NCBI RefSeq assembly: GCF_014171575.1
Contig: NZ_CP050453.1
Coordinates: 1,116,001-1,180,000 of the forward strand
Source: Microbacterium sp. Se63.02b
GTDB taxonomy: Bacteria; Actinomycetota; Actinomycetes; Actinomycetales; Microbacteriaceae
DNA: 64,000 bases
Reading direction: 5' to 3'
The notes beneath the pieces were generated by a model. That model saw only the letters and a list, made by a program, of their open reading frames with translations, was not told where the DNA came from and made no database searches. Made by a program: the position numbers and the translations under genes. Shown here piece by piece: positions 46,571 to 56,587 of this stretch (position 1 is its first letter; every line of letters begins with the position of its first letter).

Positions 46571-48019
46571 TCAGCCGAAGAGGTCGTCGAGCGTGGCGGG
46601 TTCGCCGGCGTCGGCCAGCGCCGTGCGCGCCGCGTGCCACCCGGCCATGCCGCTGACCGCCGGGCCGGGTGGGGTGGCAGCGGAGGCGAGGTAGATACCC
46701 CGCATGGGCGTGCGCCACGGTGTCGGAGAGAGCGCGGGCCGACGCAGCGCCTGCCGCATGTCGAACACGCCTCCGGAGATGTCACCGCCGATCTCCGCGG
46801 GGTTGACGGCTTCGCGCGACGACGCGGGCACGGCGTGGGGCGCCAGCACGAGGTCGCGGAAGCCGGGAGCGAAGCGCTCGACCTGGGTCGTGATGAGGGC
46901 GGTCGGGTCGAGGTCGGAGCCGTTGGGCACGTGGATGTACGCCCACAGCACCGCCTTGCCCTCCGGTGCGCGCGAGGCGTCGACCACGGACGGCTGCACC
47001 GCGAGCACGTAAGGGCGTTCGCTCACGCGGCCCGCGGCGACGGCGTTCTCGCTCGCCCAGACCTCGGCGCGGGTGCCGCCGAGGTGCACGGTTATCGCCT
47101 GTCGCACGTCGGCGTTGCTCCACGGGATGGGGCCGTCGAGGGCGAAGTCGACCTTGGCCGCTGCCGCTCCGTAGCGGTACGAGGCGAGTGCGCGCCGGTA
47201 TCCGGCCGGGATGTCGGGGTGGGTGAGCGCCAGACGGGGAGAGGTGTTCAGCAGAAGCAGATCGCCCCGGCCGGGGTCGCCCCAGTCGAGCGCGCCGAGG
47301 TCGGTGACCGCCGTGCCGGGCTCGACGGAGCCGCCATGCGCTTCGAGATCGGCGACCAGCGCGTCGGCGATGCTCTGCGCGCCACCGCGGGGGAGCGGCC
47401 ACCCGTCGGCATGTCCGAGAGCCGCCAGCAGCAGACCGGCGGCCGCGCCGGCGAGCGACGGTTGTGGGGAGTTGGCGTGCGCGACGACTCCCGACATCAG
47501 GGCGGCCGCCTCCACGGTGCGGAAGCTGCGCGCGGCGAGGGAGTGCCCTGATCCAGCATGCGCAGCGCATAGCGGACGGCTGTCACGGGGTCTGCGGGAA
47601 CGCGCAGCAGCTGGTTGCCGGTGAAGTCGGTGACGCCGTCGATGCGGCGGCTCAGCGGTCGCAGGAGCCTGAGCCAGGCCCGCTCGTCGGCACCGAGTCC
47701 CGCAGCGGTGCGCTCGATGTCCCGCCACGCGATCGCGGCCCTTCCGGCATCCAGCGGGTGCGCGTACGAGATCTCCGGGATGATCCACTCGAGACGCTCT
47801 GCGAGGCCGAAGGCGCGGAAGAACGGGGAAGCCAGCGCGGCCGGATGCACCGTGGAACACATCGTGTCGGAAGCCGGAGAGAGTGGTCTCCGCCGTGCGC
47901 ACTCCGCCGCCGATCGTGTCGGACGCTTCGAGCACTCGCACCTCGTAGCCGGCGCGTGCGAGGGCCACCCCGGCGGCGAGGCCGTTGGGGCCGGAGCCGA
48001 TGATCGTCGCCCGAACCAT
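46571..48019 (-). CDS. Phytoene-desaturase-like NAD(P)/FAD oxidoreductase (frameshifted)
   Basis: Starts VRATIIGSGPNGLAAGVALARAGYEV, a GxGxxG dinucleotide fold followed by the RVLEASDTIGGGVRTAE motif. The C-terminal FAD segment is MRGIYLASAATPPGPAVSGMAGWHAARTAL, as in CrtI-like enzymes. Frame changes near 47870 and 47550 are needed to link the segments; corrected length is about 482 aa. Actinobacterial homologues are mostly of unknown substrate; no carotenoid genes are nearby. Confidence 0.82.
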   Translation of the reverse strand: MVRATIIGSGPNGLAAGVALARAGYEVRVLEASDTIGGGVRTAETTLSGFRHDVFHGASGRAGFPVLPRLRPRRASRVDHPGDLVRAPAGCRKGRDRVAGHRAHRCGTRCRRAGLAQAPATAEPPHRRRHRLHRQPAAARSRRPRDSRPLCAAHAGSGHSLAARSFRTVEAAALMSGVVAHANSPQPSLAGAAAGLLLAALGHADGWPLPRGGAQSIADALVADLEAHGGSVEPGTAVTDLGALDWGDPGRGDLLLLNTSPRLALTHPDIPAGYRRALASYRYGAAAAKVDFALDGPIPWSNADVRQAITVHLGGTRAEVWASENAVAAGRVSERPYVLAVQPSVVDASRAPEGKAVLWAYIHVPNGSDLDPTALITTQVERFAPGFRDLVLAPHAVPASSREAVNPAEIGGDISGGVFDMRQALRRPALSPTPWRTPMRGIYLASAATPPGPAVSGMAGWHAARTALADAGEPATLDDLFG

Positions 48020-48090
48020 GACGCCAGTCTCGCACGCACATCGGAGGAAACGGTCGGACGCAGGCCTCGGAGCGTGCGATCCTGGAAGGG

Positions 48091-48579
48091 ATGAAAGAAG
48101 TACAGGGGCCGACCCCCGCAGGCACCTCCCGTCCATACCGTTCGCTCCAGGAAGCGCTGCGCGCGCACCGCATAGACCCGGCGAACCACGCGTTCATCAC
48201 GGCCATCGTCGATGCGATCGGGATCAGCTCGTTCATCGACCGCGGTCGCTATATCGAGGCGATCCGTCGCGGCGAGGGTGCGTCGCTGCACATCGGGCGC
48301 ACTTACACCAACGGTTTCACCGAGGACGAGCGACTGATCGTCGGCTCAGCTCCCCTGCGACTCCAGCCGAGCGAAGGGCGCGCGCCGTACTTCTACGTGA
48401 GCCATCCGAGCGAGTTCATCCCGCTCGCGCCGCAGCGAGCGGCGAAGCGCGCGACGACCCCGCGCGTCTCGGCACCGCGCGCCGAGAAGGCGCCGAAGCC
48501 CGTCACGGAGCGCGACTACGGCGTATGCGACGTGTGCTTCATGGTGAAGACGCCGTCCGGCGGCTGCGGCTGCGACTGA
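48091..48579 (+). CDS. Hypothetical protein with C-terminal Cys cluster
   Basis: 162 aa, not recognised. Residues 20-115 look folded (ALRAHRIDPANHAFITAIVDAIG, YIEAIRRGEGASLHIGRTYTNGF). A basic linker follows, then a C-terminal VCDVCFMVKTPSGGCGCD that could bind zinc through CxxC and CGC. The next gene starts within its stop (TGATG), suggesting co-expression with the acetyltransferase. Confidence 0.7.
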   Translation: MKEVQGPTPAGTSRPYRSLQEALRAHRIDPANHAFITAIVDAIGISSFIDRGRYIEAIRRGEGASLHIGRTYTNGFTEDERLIVGSAPLRLQPSEGRAPYFYVSHPSEFIPLAPQRAAKRATTPRVSAPRAEKAPKPVTERDYGVCDVCFMVKTPSGGCGCD

Positions 48580-49076
48580 TGGTCGATCGGGCGGACGCGT
48601 CGCCGCGGATCCGCCCCGCGGATTTCCGCCACGACACTCCCGCCGTCGCCGCCGCCGTGCGCGCTTACCTCGTCCAGACAGAGGAGGAGAAGAGGCGGGA
48701 GAGCGGCACGGAGAGCGCAGCGCTCCTCGTGCTCCCCGAGCGGTACCGGCCGGAGGTCGACGACCCCTCTGCTGCGTACGACGGCTGCCGGGTGCTCGTC
48801 GCGGATCTCGACGACCGGGTGGTCGGCGTCGTCGTCTCGCTCGCGCGCGGCGGCATCACCGAGGTCAAGCGACTGTGGGCGGATCCCCGCGTGCGTGGCC
48901 GTGGTGTGGGATCGGCGCTGCTCGACGCGGCGATCGCGGATGCCGAGGGCGAGGTGCGTCTTTCCGTGTGGGAGTGGCGCGAGCGAGCGATCCGCCTCTA
49001 CGAATCACGCGGCTTCCGCCGCGCGGAGAGTGGGGACCCGCGTCCGCGTCTGGTGTGCATGATCCGTCCCGCGTGA
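48579..49076 (+). CDS. GNAT family N-acetyltransferase
   Basis: 165 aa. The acetyl-CoA binding motif A is VKRLWADPRVRGRGVGSALLDAAI, and motif B is LSVWEWRERAIRLYESRGFR. The substrate is unknown. Its start overlaps the preceding stop by 1 nt. Confidence 0.88.
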   Translation: MVDRADASPRIRPADFRHDTPAVAAAVRAYLVQTEEEKRRESGTESAALLVLPERYRPEVDDPSAAYDGCRVLVADLDDRVVGVVVSLARGGITEVKRLWADPRVRGRGVGSALLDAAIADAEGEVRLSVWEWRERAIRLYESRGFRRAESGDPRPRLVCMIRPA

Positions 49077-49103
49077 GACTGACCAGGACGCCCGAACCTG
49101 GCC

Positions 49104-50344
49104 TCAGGCGAAGGCGCTCATCCCCGTGATGTCACGACCGAGCAGCAGCGCCTGGACGCTCTCGGTGCCCTCGTAGGTGTGGATCGCCTCGATGTCGGCC
49201 ATGTGCTGCATGACGCCGTTCTCGAGCAGGATGCCGTTGCCGCCGAGCAGATCGCGGGCTGTCGAGGCGATCCGGCGTGCGGCGCGCGTGTTGTGGAACT
49301 TCGCGAGCGATGCCTGCGTCGGACGTAGATCTCCCGCGGTCTCGAGGTCGGCCATCCGGCGGCAGTACAGCTGCATCGCCGTGAGGTCTTCCAGCATGTG
49401 GGTGAGGCGCTCCTGCACCATCTGGAACTTCGCGAGAGGCTTGCCGAACTGCACTCGCTGGGTCGCGTATGCCAGGGAGGCTTCGTAGCATGCGGTCGCG
49501 TGACCGAGTGCCGACCAGGCGACGCCTGAGCGTGTGGCGTAGAGGACGGTGGACGCATCCTTGAAGCTCTTCGTGCCCGGCAGCACCGCATCCAGAGGTA
49601 CGCGCACGTCGTCGAGCACGATGTGCGCCTGGTGGATCGCCCTCAGCGAGGCCTTGCCGCGGATCACAGTGCCCGTGTAGCCGGGCGCGTCCTGTTCCAC
49701 CAGGAAGCACCGCACGGCGCCGTGCTCCTCGGCGGCCTCGTCGTCGACGCGCGCCCACACGAAGGTGATGCCGCCGGAGGCGCCGTTGCCGATCCACTTC
49801 TTCGCGCCGCGGATGACCCACGCGTCGCCGTCGCGCCTGGCCACGGTCTCGAGCGAGACGGAGTCGGAGCCGTGGTCGGGTTCGGTCAGGGCGAAGGATC
49901 CGAGCACCGATCCGTCTGCGAGCGCGGTGAGCCAACGCTCCTGCTGCGCCGACGAGCCGAACAGGGCCAGTGTGCGCAGTGCGAGCCCGCCCTGCACCGC
50001 GAGGATCGTGCCGAGGAGCCGTCGCCGCGTGAGATCTCCATGTTGACCAGGCCTGCGGCCAACGGTGAGAGGCTCGTGAGCGACGGGTGCTGGACGCCGT
50101 CGACGACAAGGTCCATCTCGCCCATCCGTCGGGCGGCTGCGAGCGGGTACTCCGCGCGGTCCCAGGCCTCCGTCATCTGCGGGGCCACCTCGTCGACGTA
50201 GGACTTCGCACGATCCCACGCGGCGCGATCCGCGGCGGGGACGTCGCTGAAGACGGCGTAGTAATCACTGTCCTGACGGGCGGTGATGTCATAGGACGAG
50301 ACGCGCTCGCCGGGGAAGGGGGAGGGGGAGGCTGCAGTGCTCAT
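49104..50344 (-). CDS. Acyl-CoA dehydrogenase (frameshifted)
   Basis: ATG at 50344 with AAGGAG upstream. Family motifs: GSFALTEPDHGSD, GAKKWIGNGASGGITFVWA, LLGGNGILLENGVMQHMADIEAIHTYEGTE, with the catalytic Glu in the YEGT region (glutaryl-CoA dehydrogenase-like branch). One missing C near 50015 restores GDGSLGTILAVQGGLAL; corrected length is about 413 aa. A TetR regulator lies upstream on the same strand with a strong palindrome between, so it is probably repressed by that protein and induced by an acyl-CoA. Confidence 0.9.
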
Positions 50345-50355
50345 GGGACTCCTTC

Positions 50356-50394
50356 GTGGACCTGAGTATCGTACTCCTCGATACTCGGTTCCAC
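50356..50394 (-). promoter_or_regulatory. TetR operator between regulator and acyl-CoA dehydrogenase genes
   Basis: GAGTATCG-N7-CGATACTC is a perfect dyad (50364-50386) with outer GTGG/CCAC arms that extend symmetry to 50356-50394. It lies 12 nt upstream of the dehydrogenase ATG. Confidence 0.7.
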
Positions 50395-50400
50395 GAGTCG

Positions 50401-51060
50401 TCAGTCGAGTTCGGACTGCAGGCGGCGCGTGACCTCCGCGATCGGCATGGAGCGAGGGAACACGGCGACGACCATGTCGTCGGGCGCGGTCGCGGTCTCG
50501 CCTGTCACCCCGTAGCGGCGGCGGACATCGGCGAGTGCCGTCTGCAGCGTCGCCAGGGGCACCTTCTTGCGCCCGCGCAGCAACTGGCGCAGCACGTGGT
50601 TGTGCACGGCGGTCACGAGCGCCGCGAACCCCACGGCGTCCAGCGGATCGACGCCGGGGAGAGCGCTGCGCAGATACTCGTCGAACAGGCGCTCGTAGCG
50701 GAAGACCGTGATGATCTCGCGCTCGCGCAGCACGGGGACCTGACGCACGATCTGGTAGCGCCGTCGGGCGAGCTGAGGATCGTGGGCGAAATGCGCGAAG
50801 ACCGACTCCGAGGCGGCGCAGACCGCGCCCCACGGGTCGTCGTGCCCCTCGTCGAGGAACTCGCGGAGCTGCTCGAGAAGCACCTCATGATCGGCGAACA
50901 CGACATCTTCTTTGCCACCGAACTGGCGGAAGAAGGTCGAGCGGGAGACTCCGGCCGCCTTCGCGATCTGCTCCACCGACGTCTGGTCGAAGCCCTGGGC
51001 GCTGAAGAGCTCGAGCGCTGCGGCGACGACGCCGGTGCGCAGTTCTGCGGATTCGTGCAT
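50401..51060 (-). CDS. TetR family transcriptional regulator
   Basis: 219 aa. N-terminal TetR helix-turn-helix: VVAAALELFSAQGFDQTSVEQIAKAAGVSRSTFFRQFGGKED. The C-terminal ligand-binding region starts near DDPWGAVCAASESVFAHFAHD. It lies just before the acyl-CoA dehydrogenase gene on the same strand and probably controls it and itself. Confidence 0.9.
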   Translation of the reverse strand: MHESAELRTGVVAAALELFSAQGFDQTSVEQIAKAAGVSRSTFFRQFGGKEDVVFADHEVLLEQLREFLDEGHDDPWGAVCAASESVFAHFAHDPQLARRRYQIVRQVPVLREREIITVFRYERLFDEYLRSALPGVDPLDAVGFAALVTAVHNHVLRQLLRGRKKVPLATLQTALADVRRRYGVTGETATAPDDMVVAVFPRSMPIAEVTRRLQSELD

Positions 51061-51117
51061 GGCGAAAGCCTAGACCTCGGCGGGCGCCGACACCGAGGCG
51101 CCGCCGTCATACTGAGC

Positions 51118-51471
51118 GTGAGCGAACGTGGGATTCCGGCCGGATGGTACGAGACACGCCGCCGCGGCACCCGACGCTGGTGGGACGGCGCGCGGTGGAC
51201 CGAGCACATCGCCGTGCATGGACGGGAGACCACGTTGGCGGCAGACACCGCGGCGGTGCGGCGGCAGCTGCTCGTGAGCGAGGCCGTCCTGGGGGTCGTC
51301 CTCGTCGGCTCGATCCTCATCGCGCTGTGGGGAGGGTTGCCGGTCGTCGTCGTGCGACCGGTGATCGTCGCCGTCGGCGCCGCGTTGGTGATCACTCCGT
51401 TGCTGATCACGCGTCAGCTCCGTCTGGCTGCGCTGCCTTCACGTCGCTACGGCGTGCCGCCGCTGCGGTGA
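51118..51471 (+). CDS. DUF2510 membrane protein
   Basis: 117 aa from the GTG at 51118. The N-terminus GIPAGWYETRRRGTRRWWDGARWTEHI is the DUF2510 W-rich motif. Two membrane helices follow (LLVSEAVLGVVLVGSILIALWG and VIVAVGAALVITPLLI). CATACT-N4 precedes the GTG. The function is unknown; the motif is common at the cytoplasmic end of actinobacterial membrane proteins. Confidence 0.8.
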   Translation: MSERGIPAGWYETRRRGTRRWWDGARWTEHIAVHGRETTLAADTAAVRRQLLVSEAVLGVVLVGSILIALWGGLPVVVVRPVIVAVGAALVITPLLITRQLRLAALPSRRYGVPPLR

Positions 51472-51514
51472 CCGGCAAGAGCCCGGGGCCGTAAGCGCGC
51501 CCAGGCCGAGGTAG

Positions 51515-51548
51515 TAGGCTGGGGGACTGGTCGATGTCTCGACATCGA
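51515..51548 (+). promoter_or_regulatory. sucC promoter box and 5'-leader dyad
   Basis: TAGGCT at 51515-51520 is a -10 candidate. Just downstream, TCGATGTC (51531-51538) and GACATCGA (51541-51548) form a perfect 8-bp dyad with a 2-nt gap, which could be an operator or an RNA hairpin about 40 nt before the sucC start. Confidence 0.45.
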
Positions 51549-51585
51549 GAGAATTACCAGACAGCAGCCCAGTGAAGGAACCACA

Positions 51586-52751
51586 GTGGATCTGTACGAG
51601 TACCAGGCACGAGACGTTTTCGAAAAGTACGGAGTGCCGGTCCTCGCCGGCATCGTCGCGGACACCCCTGAAGAGGTGAGGGCGGCAGCCGAGAAGATCG
51701 GTGGAGTGGTCGTCGTCAAGGCTCAGGTGAAGACCGGCGGCCGTGGAAAGGCAGGCGGCGTCAAGGTCGCCAAGACCCCCGACGAGGCGTACGAGGCGGC
51801 GAAGTCCATCCTCGGTCTCGACATCAAGGGCCACGTCGTCAAGCGCGTCATGGTCGCGCAGGGTGCGCGCATCGCCGAGGAGTTCTACTTCTCCGTGCTG
51901 CTCGACCGCGCCAACCGCTCCTACCTGAGCCTCTGCTCGGTCGAGGGCGGCATGGAGATCGAGGAGCTCGCGGTCGAGCGCCCCGAGGCGCTCGCGCGCG
52001 TCGAGGTCAACCCGCTCACGGGCATCGACAAGGAGAAGGCCGTCGAGATCGCTCGCGCAGCCAACTTCCCCGAAGATCTGGTCGAGAAGGTCTCCGACGT
52101 CTTCGTGAAGCTCTTCGACGTCTACAAGGGCGAGGACGCGACGCTGGTCGAGGTCAACCCGCTGGTTCGCACCGAAGAGGGCGACATCATCGCGCTCGAC
52201 GGCAAGGTCACGCTCGACGACAACGCCTCCGAGATCCGTCACCCCGAGCACGAGGCGCTCGAGGACAAGGACGCCGCAGACCCGCTCGAGGCCAAGGCCA
52301 AGGAGTCGGGCCTCAACTACGTGAAGCTCGACGGTGAGGTCGGCATCATCGGCAACGGCGCAGGGCTCGTCATGTCGACGCTCGACGTCGTCGCCTACGC
52401 AGGCGAGAACCACAACGGCGTCAAGCCGGCGAACTTCCTCGACATCGGCGGCGGCGCCTCGGCCGAGGTCATGGCCGCTGGCCTCGACGTCATCCTCGGC
52501 GACCCGCAGGTCAAGAGCGTGTTCGTGAACGTGTTCGGCGGCATCACGGCGTGCGACGCCGTCGCCAACGGCATCAAGGCGCTCTCGAGACGCTGGGGGC
52601 CACCGCCTCCAAGCCTCTGGTCGTCCGCCTCGACGGCAACCGCGTCGACGAGGGCCGTGCGATCCTCGCCGAGTACGCGCACCCGCTTGTGACCCTGGCC
52701 GCAACCATGGACGAGGGCGCCGACAAGGCCGCCGAGCTCGCCAACGCCTGA
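51586..52751 (+). CDS. sucC: Succinyl-CoA synthetase (ADP-forming) beta subunit (frameshifted)
   Basis: GTG start with GAAGGA upstream ([22 protein letters not shown]). It has the ATP-grasp region [18 protein letters not shown] and VEVNPL, and [22 protein letters not shown] near the C-terminal CoA-interacting domain. A missing G in the AAGG run near 52580 splits the frame; restoring it joins [12 protein letters not shown] to the end, about 388 aa. It pairs with sucD 18 nt downstream in the TCA cycle. Confidence 0.95.
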
Positions 52752-52757
52752 GACTGA

Positions 52758-53672
<915 letters not shown>

Positions 53673-53691
53673 TCTGAGCTACGCTTGATCT

Positions 53692-53724
53692 GAAGGCCCC
53701 GGGCTCCACCCCGGGGCCTTCTTT
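53692..53724 (+). terminator. sucCD terminator
   Basis: GAAGGCCCCGGG / CCCGGGGCCTTC perfect 12-bp stem followed by TTTC. Confidence 0.88.
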
Positions 53725-53768
53725 CATGCCGGGGCGTCGGATCGTTCTGCCGGGAGCGTCCGGGGGAG

Positions 53769-54346
53769 TCAGCGCCGGGGAGCGACGGAACTCAGGATGG
53801 CGTCGAGAGCCTCGTGGGCGTGCCCGCGTGCGGCGGCGTCGTCCGGACGCACGGCGAGCCAGAGAGCCAGCTCGTTCATCGCGCCCGAGAGTGCGGCGGT
53901 CAGCGGGTCCAGGAGCGCGGGGAGGTGCCCGCTTCACGGAGGCCCGTGCGCAGCTCCTGCTCCGGACCTTCCGCGTCGAGGCGCCGCCACTCCTGCCAAC
54001 CGACGACGGCCGGTCCGTCGACGAGCAGCACCCGCGCTGCCGCCCCTCGGGTGATCGCGTCGAGGAACGCGTGGCTCCCGTCGTGGATCGCGGTGTCCGG
54101 GGCACTGTTCCGCGTGGCCGCGATGATCGCCTCTGCGACGAGCTGCTGCTGCGTCGCGACGACGGCTGCGAACAGCCCCGGTTTCGACGTGTAGTGGTGG
54201 TACACGGCGCCGCGGGTCACGCCGGAGGCGCGGGCGATCTCGTCGACCGACGCCGATGCGTAGCCGTGCGCGACGAAGTGCGCGGTGGCGACTTCGAGGA
54301 TTCGACGTGCCGTCTCTGCGGCGTCTGCGGCGGATGCGCGGGGCAT
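53769..54346 (-). CDS. TetR family transcriptional regulator (frameshifted)
   Basis: Starts MPRASAADAAETARRILEVATAHF with helix-turn-helix SVDEIARASGVTRGAVYHHYTSKPGLF. The C-terminal part is cut by a missing base near 53930; restoring it reads GHLPALLDPLTAALSGAMNELALWLAVR to the stop at 53769, giving about 191 aa. Divergent from the VOC gene, with a palindrome between. Confidence 0.85.
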
Positions 54347-54364
54347 AGGTTCCTTTACGTGTGA

Positions 54365-54399
54365 TGTGTATGTATTCTAACGGGAACGATACAAACACA
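54365..54399. promoter_or_regulatory. Shared operator between TetR and VOC genes
   Basis: TGTGTATGTATTC at 54365-54377 and GATACAAACACA at 54388-54399 form an imperfect dyad around TAACGGGAAC, in a locally A+T-rich intergenic stretch between divergent starts. Confidence 0.55.
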
Positions 54400-54420
54400 G
54401 TGTATGTAAAAGGAGTGACC

Positions 54421-54831
54421 ATGGAGATCACGAGCTTCTATCCGGTGCTGATGGTGGACGACGTCGCGACTGCGGCACGGTTCTACCGTGAGGAACTCGG
54501 CTTCGAGCCGACGTTCGAGGCGGACTGGTACGTGAGCCTGCGCTTCGACGGAGGCGAACTGGCGATCCTCGCCCGGACGCACGAGAGCATCCCCGAGGGC
54601 TTCCGCGAACAGGTCCGCGGCCTGCTGCTCAACATCGAGGTGTCGGATGCGAAGGCGGTGCATGCGCGGCTGGTGGGGGAGCGCGGCCTGCCGGAGAGAC
54701 TGACCCTTCGCGACGAGGCTTTCGGTCAGCGTCATTTCATCGTGGAGGCACCGGGAGGAGTGCTCATCGACGTCATCGAGCCGATCGAGCCGTCGCCGGA
54801 GTTCGCCGCCGCCTACGCCGCACCGGCCTGA
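54421..54831 (+). CDS. VOC family protein
   Basis: 136 aa, with AAAAGGAG upstream of the ATG at 54421. Typical VOC opening [28 protein letters not shown] and closing [16 protein letters not shown]. It lies opposite a TetR gene, so it is probably an inducible detoxification or resistance protein; ligand unknown. Confidence 0.88.
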   Translation: MEITSFYPVLMVDDVATAARFYREELGFEPTFEADWYVSLRFDGGELAILARTHESIPEGFREQVRGLLLNIEVSDAKAVHARLVGERGLPERLTLRDEAFGQRHFIVEAPGGVLIDVIEPIEPSPEFAAAYAAPA

Positions 54832-54970
54832 GCCGCTCCTCGCCGGAACACCTGCATGAAGCGGGCGCGTCCGTACGACGGCATCCGCGACCGGGTCGTG
54901 CATCCGCGTCGCGGTCGTGCGTCCGTGACATGGCACGGGTGCCGGAGAGGACGGACGGCGCAGGGCGAGA

Positions 54971-55014
54971 CACGAGAGAGGGACGGATGCCGCAGCATCC
55001 GCCCCTCTCTCGTG
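54971..55014 (-). terminator. Hairpin terminator of the purine permease gene
   Basis: CACGAGAGAGGG(a)CGGATGC pairs with GCATCCG(cc)CCTCTCTCGTG. It ends 8 nt past the permease stop. The rest of 54832-55021 shows nothing recognisable. Confidence 0.8.
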
Positions 55015-55021
55015 GTTCCGG

Positions 55022-56497
55022 TCAGATACCGACGCCGAAGAGCGCCTCGATCGGGCCGCGGGCGAAGAAGATCAGGAAGCCGGCACCGACCACCCACAGC
55101 AGAGGGCTGATGCTCTTGACCTTGCCGGAGAACGCGTGGATGAGCACCCAGCTGACGAAGCCCGCCCCGATGCCGTTCGCGATCGAGTACGTCAGCGGCA
55201 TCACCGAGACGGTGAGGAACACCGGCAGCAGCACGCGGAAGTCGGTGAAGTCGATGAAACGGATCTGCGCCATCATCATCGCGCCGACGATGATCAGCGC
55301 GGCTGCCGCGATCTCGGTCGGGACGATCGACGTCAGCGGGGTCAGGAACATCGCGATCAGGAACACGACGCCCGTGACCACGTTGGCGAGACCCGTGCGC
55401 GCGCCCTCGCCGATTCCGGCGCCGGACTCGATGAACACCGTGCTCGACGACGACGAGGTCGCGCCACCGGCGATCGCTCCGACGCCCTCGACGACCAGCG
55501 CCGACTTGATGCGCGGGAAGTCTCCGTTGTCGTCGGCGAGGTTCGCCTCCTTCGCGAGGCCCGTCATGGTGCCCATGGCGTCGAAGAAGTTCGTGAACAG
55601 CAGTGTGAAGACGATCATCACGATCGCGACGAGGCTGACCTTGCCCAGGTCGAAGCCGAAGTCGACGGCGCCGATCAGGCTGAGGTCGGGGATCCCGACC
55701 GGGGAGCCGTTCAGTGCGGGGACCGTGAGGCCCCAGCCGCCCGGGTTGACGACATTGCCCTCGTCGTCGAAGCCGCGTGCGCCGATGTGCCAGATCGCCT
55801 CGACGATGACCGCGAGGACGGTGCCGCCGATCAGGCCGATCAGCATGCCGCCCTTGATCTTCAAGGCGACGAGGATGCCGGTCAGAAGGAGCGTGATCAC
55901 GAAGAGCAGGGTCGGAACGGTCGCGACCGAGCCGTTCACGCCGAGGCCGACCGGGGGCGAGGAGGCTCCGGTCGCCGTGACGAATCCCGAGTTGACGAAG
56001 CCGATGAACGCGATGAACAGGCCGATGCCGACCGTGATCGCGATCTTGAGCTGGAACGGCACCGCATCGAAGATCGCCTTGCGCAGGCCGGTGGCCGCGA
56101 GCAGCACGATCACGACACCGTTGATCATCACGAGGGCCATGGCCTCCGGCCAGGTCACCTGCCCGACGACCGAGAAGGCCACGAACGCGTTGATCCCGAG
56201 CCCTGCGGCGAACCCGAACGGCAGGCGCGTCACCAGCCCGAACAGGATCGTCATCACTCCGGCAGTGAGCGCGGTGGCGGCTCCGACAGCGTTGAAGTCG
56301 AGCATGTTGCCGGCGACATCCGGCTTGCCGGACAGGATGATCGGGTTGAGGATCACGATGTAGGCCATGGTGACGAACGTCACCAGACCCCCTCGGACCT
56401 CGGTGCCGATCGTCGATCCGCGTTTGCTGATCTCGAAGAAGCGGTCCAGAGCACCGGTGGGCTCGGTGGATGCGGGGGCGGGTGGGGCAGTTGTCAT
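55022..56497 (-). CDS. NCS2 family purine permease (guanine/hypoxanthine, AzgA/PbuG-like)
   Basis: 491 aa with about 12 membrane segments. Family features: GVGAIAGGATSSSSSTVFIESGAGIGEGARTG, GIGLFIAFIGFVNSGFV and GTEVRGGLVTFVTMAYIVILNP near the N-terminus. It imports a purine base by proton symport. Close to purN-purH and in the same window as guaB and guaA. Confidence 0.93.
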   Translation of the reverse strand: MTTAPPAPASTEPTGALDRFFEISKRGSTIGTEVRGGLVTFVTMAYIVILNPIILSGKPDVAGNMLDFNAVGAATALTAGVMTILFGLVTRLPFGFAAGLGINAFVAFSVVGQVTWPEAMALVMINGVVIVLLAATGLRKAIFDAVPFQLKIAITVGIGLFIAFIGFVNSGFVTATGASSPPVGLGVNGSVATVPTLLFVITLLLTGILVALKIKGGMLIGLIGGTVLAVIVEAIWHIGARGFDDEGNVVNPGGWGLTVPALNGSPVGIPDLSLIGAVDFGFDLGKVSLVAIVMIVFTLLFTNFFDAMGTMTGLAKEANLADDNGDFPRIKSALVVEGVGAIAGGATSSSSSTVFIESGAGIGEGARTGLANVVTGVVFLIAMFLTPLTSIVPTEIAAAALIIVGAMMMAQIRFIDFTDFRVLLPVFLTVSVMPLTYSIANGIGAGFVSWVLIHAFSGKVKSISPLLWVVGAGFLIFFARGPIEALFGVGI

Positions 56498-56587
56498 CGG
56501 GAAACCTCCGGAGAAACGCTATCGTGTCGCGGAGCCCACGCGCGCCCCCAGAGGTTCGTCGGCAACTCGTCGTAGTCTCGAATCGCT

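Noticed and set aside
46571..48019. Carotenoid biosynthesis gene cluster
   Set aside because: Only one CrtI-like oxidoreductase is present; no phytoene synthase, GGPP synthase or cyclase is nearby.
54930..56575. Long plus-strand open frames opposite the purine permease
   Set aside because: Shadow frames: Thr/Pro-rich or Asp/Arg-rich composition, no start signals, and the opposite strand encodes an unmistakable NCS2 permease.
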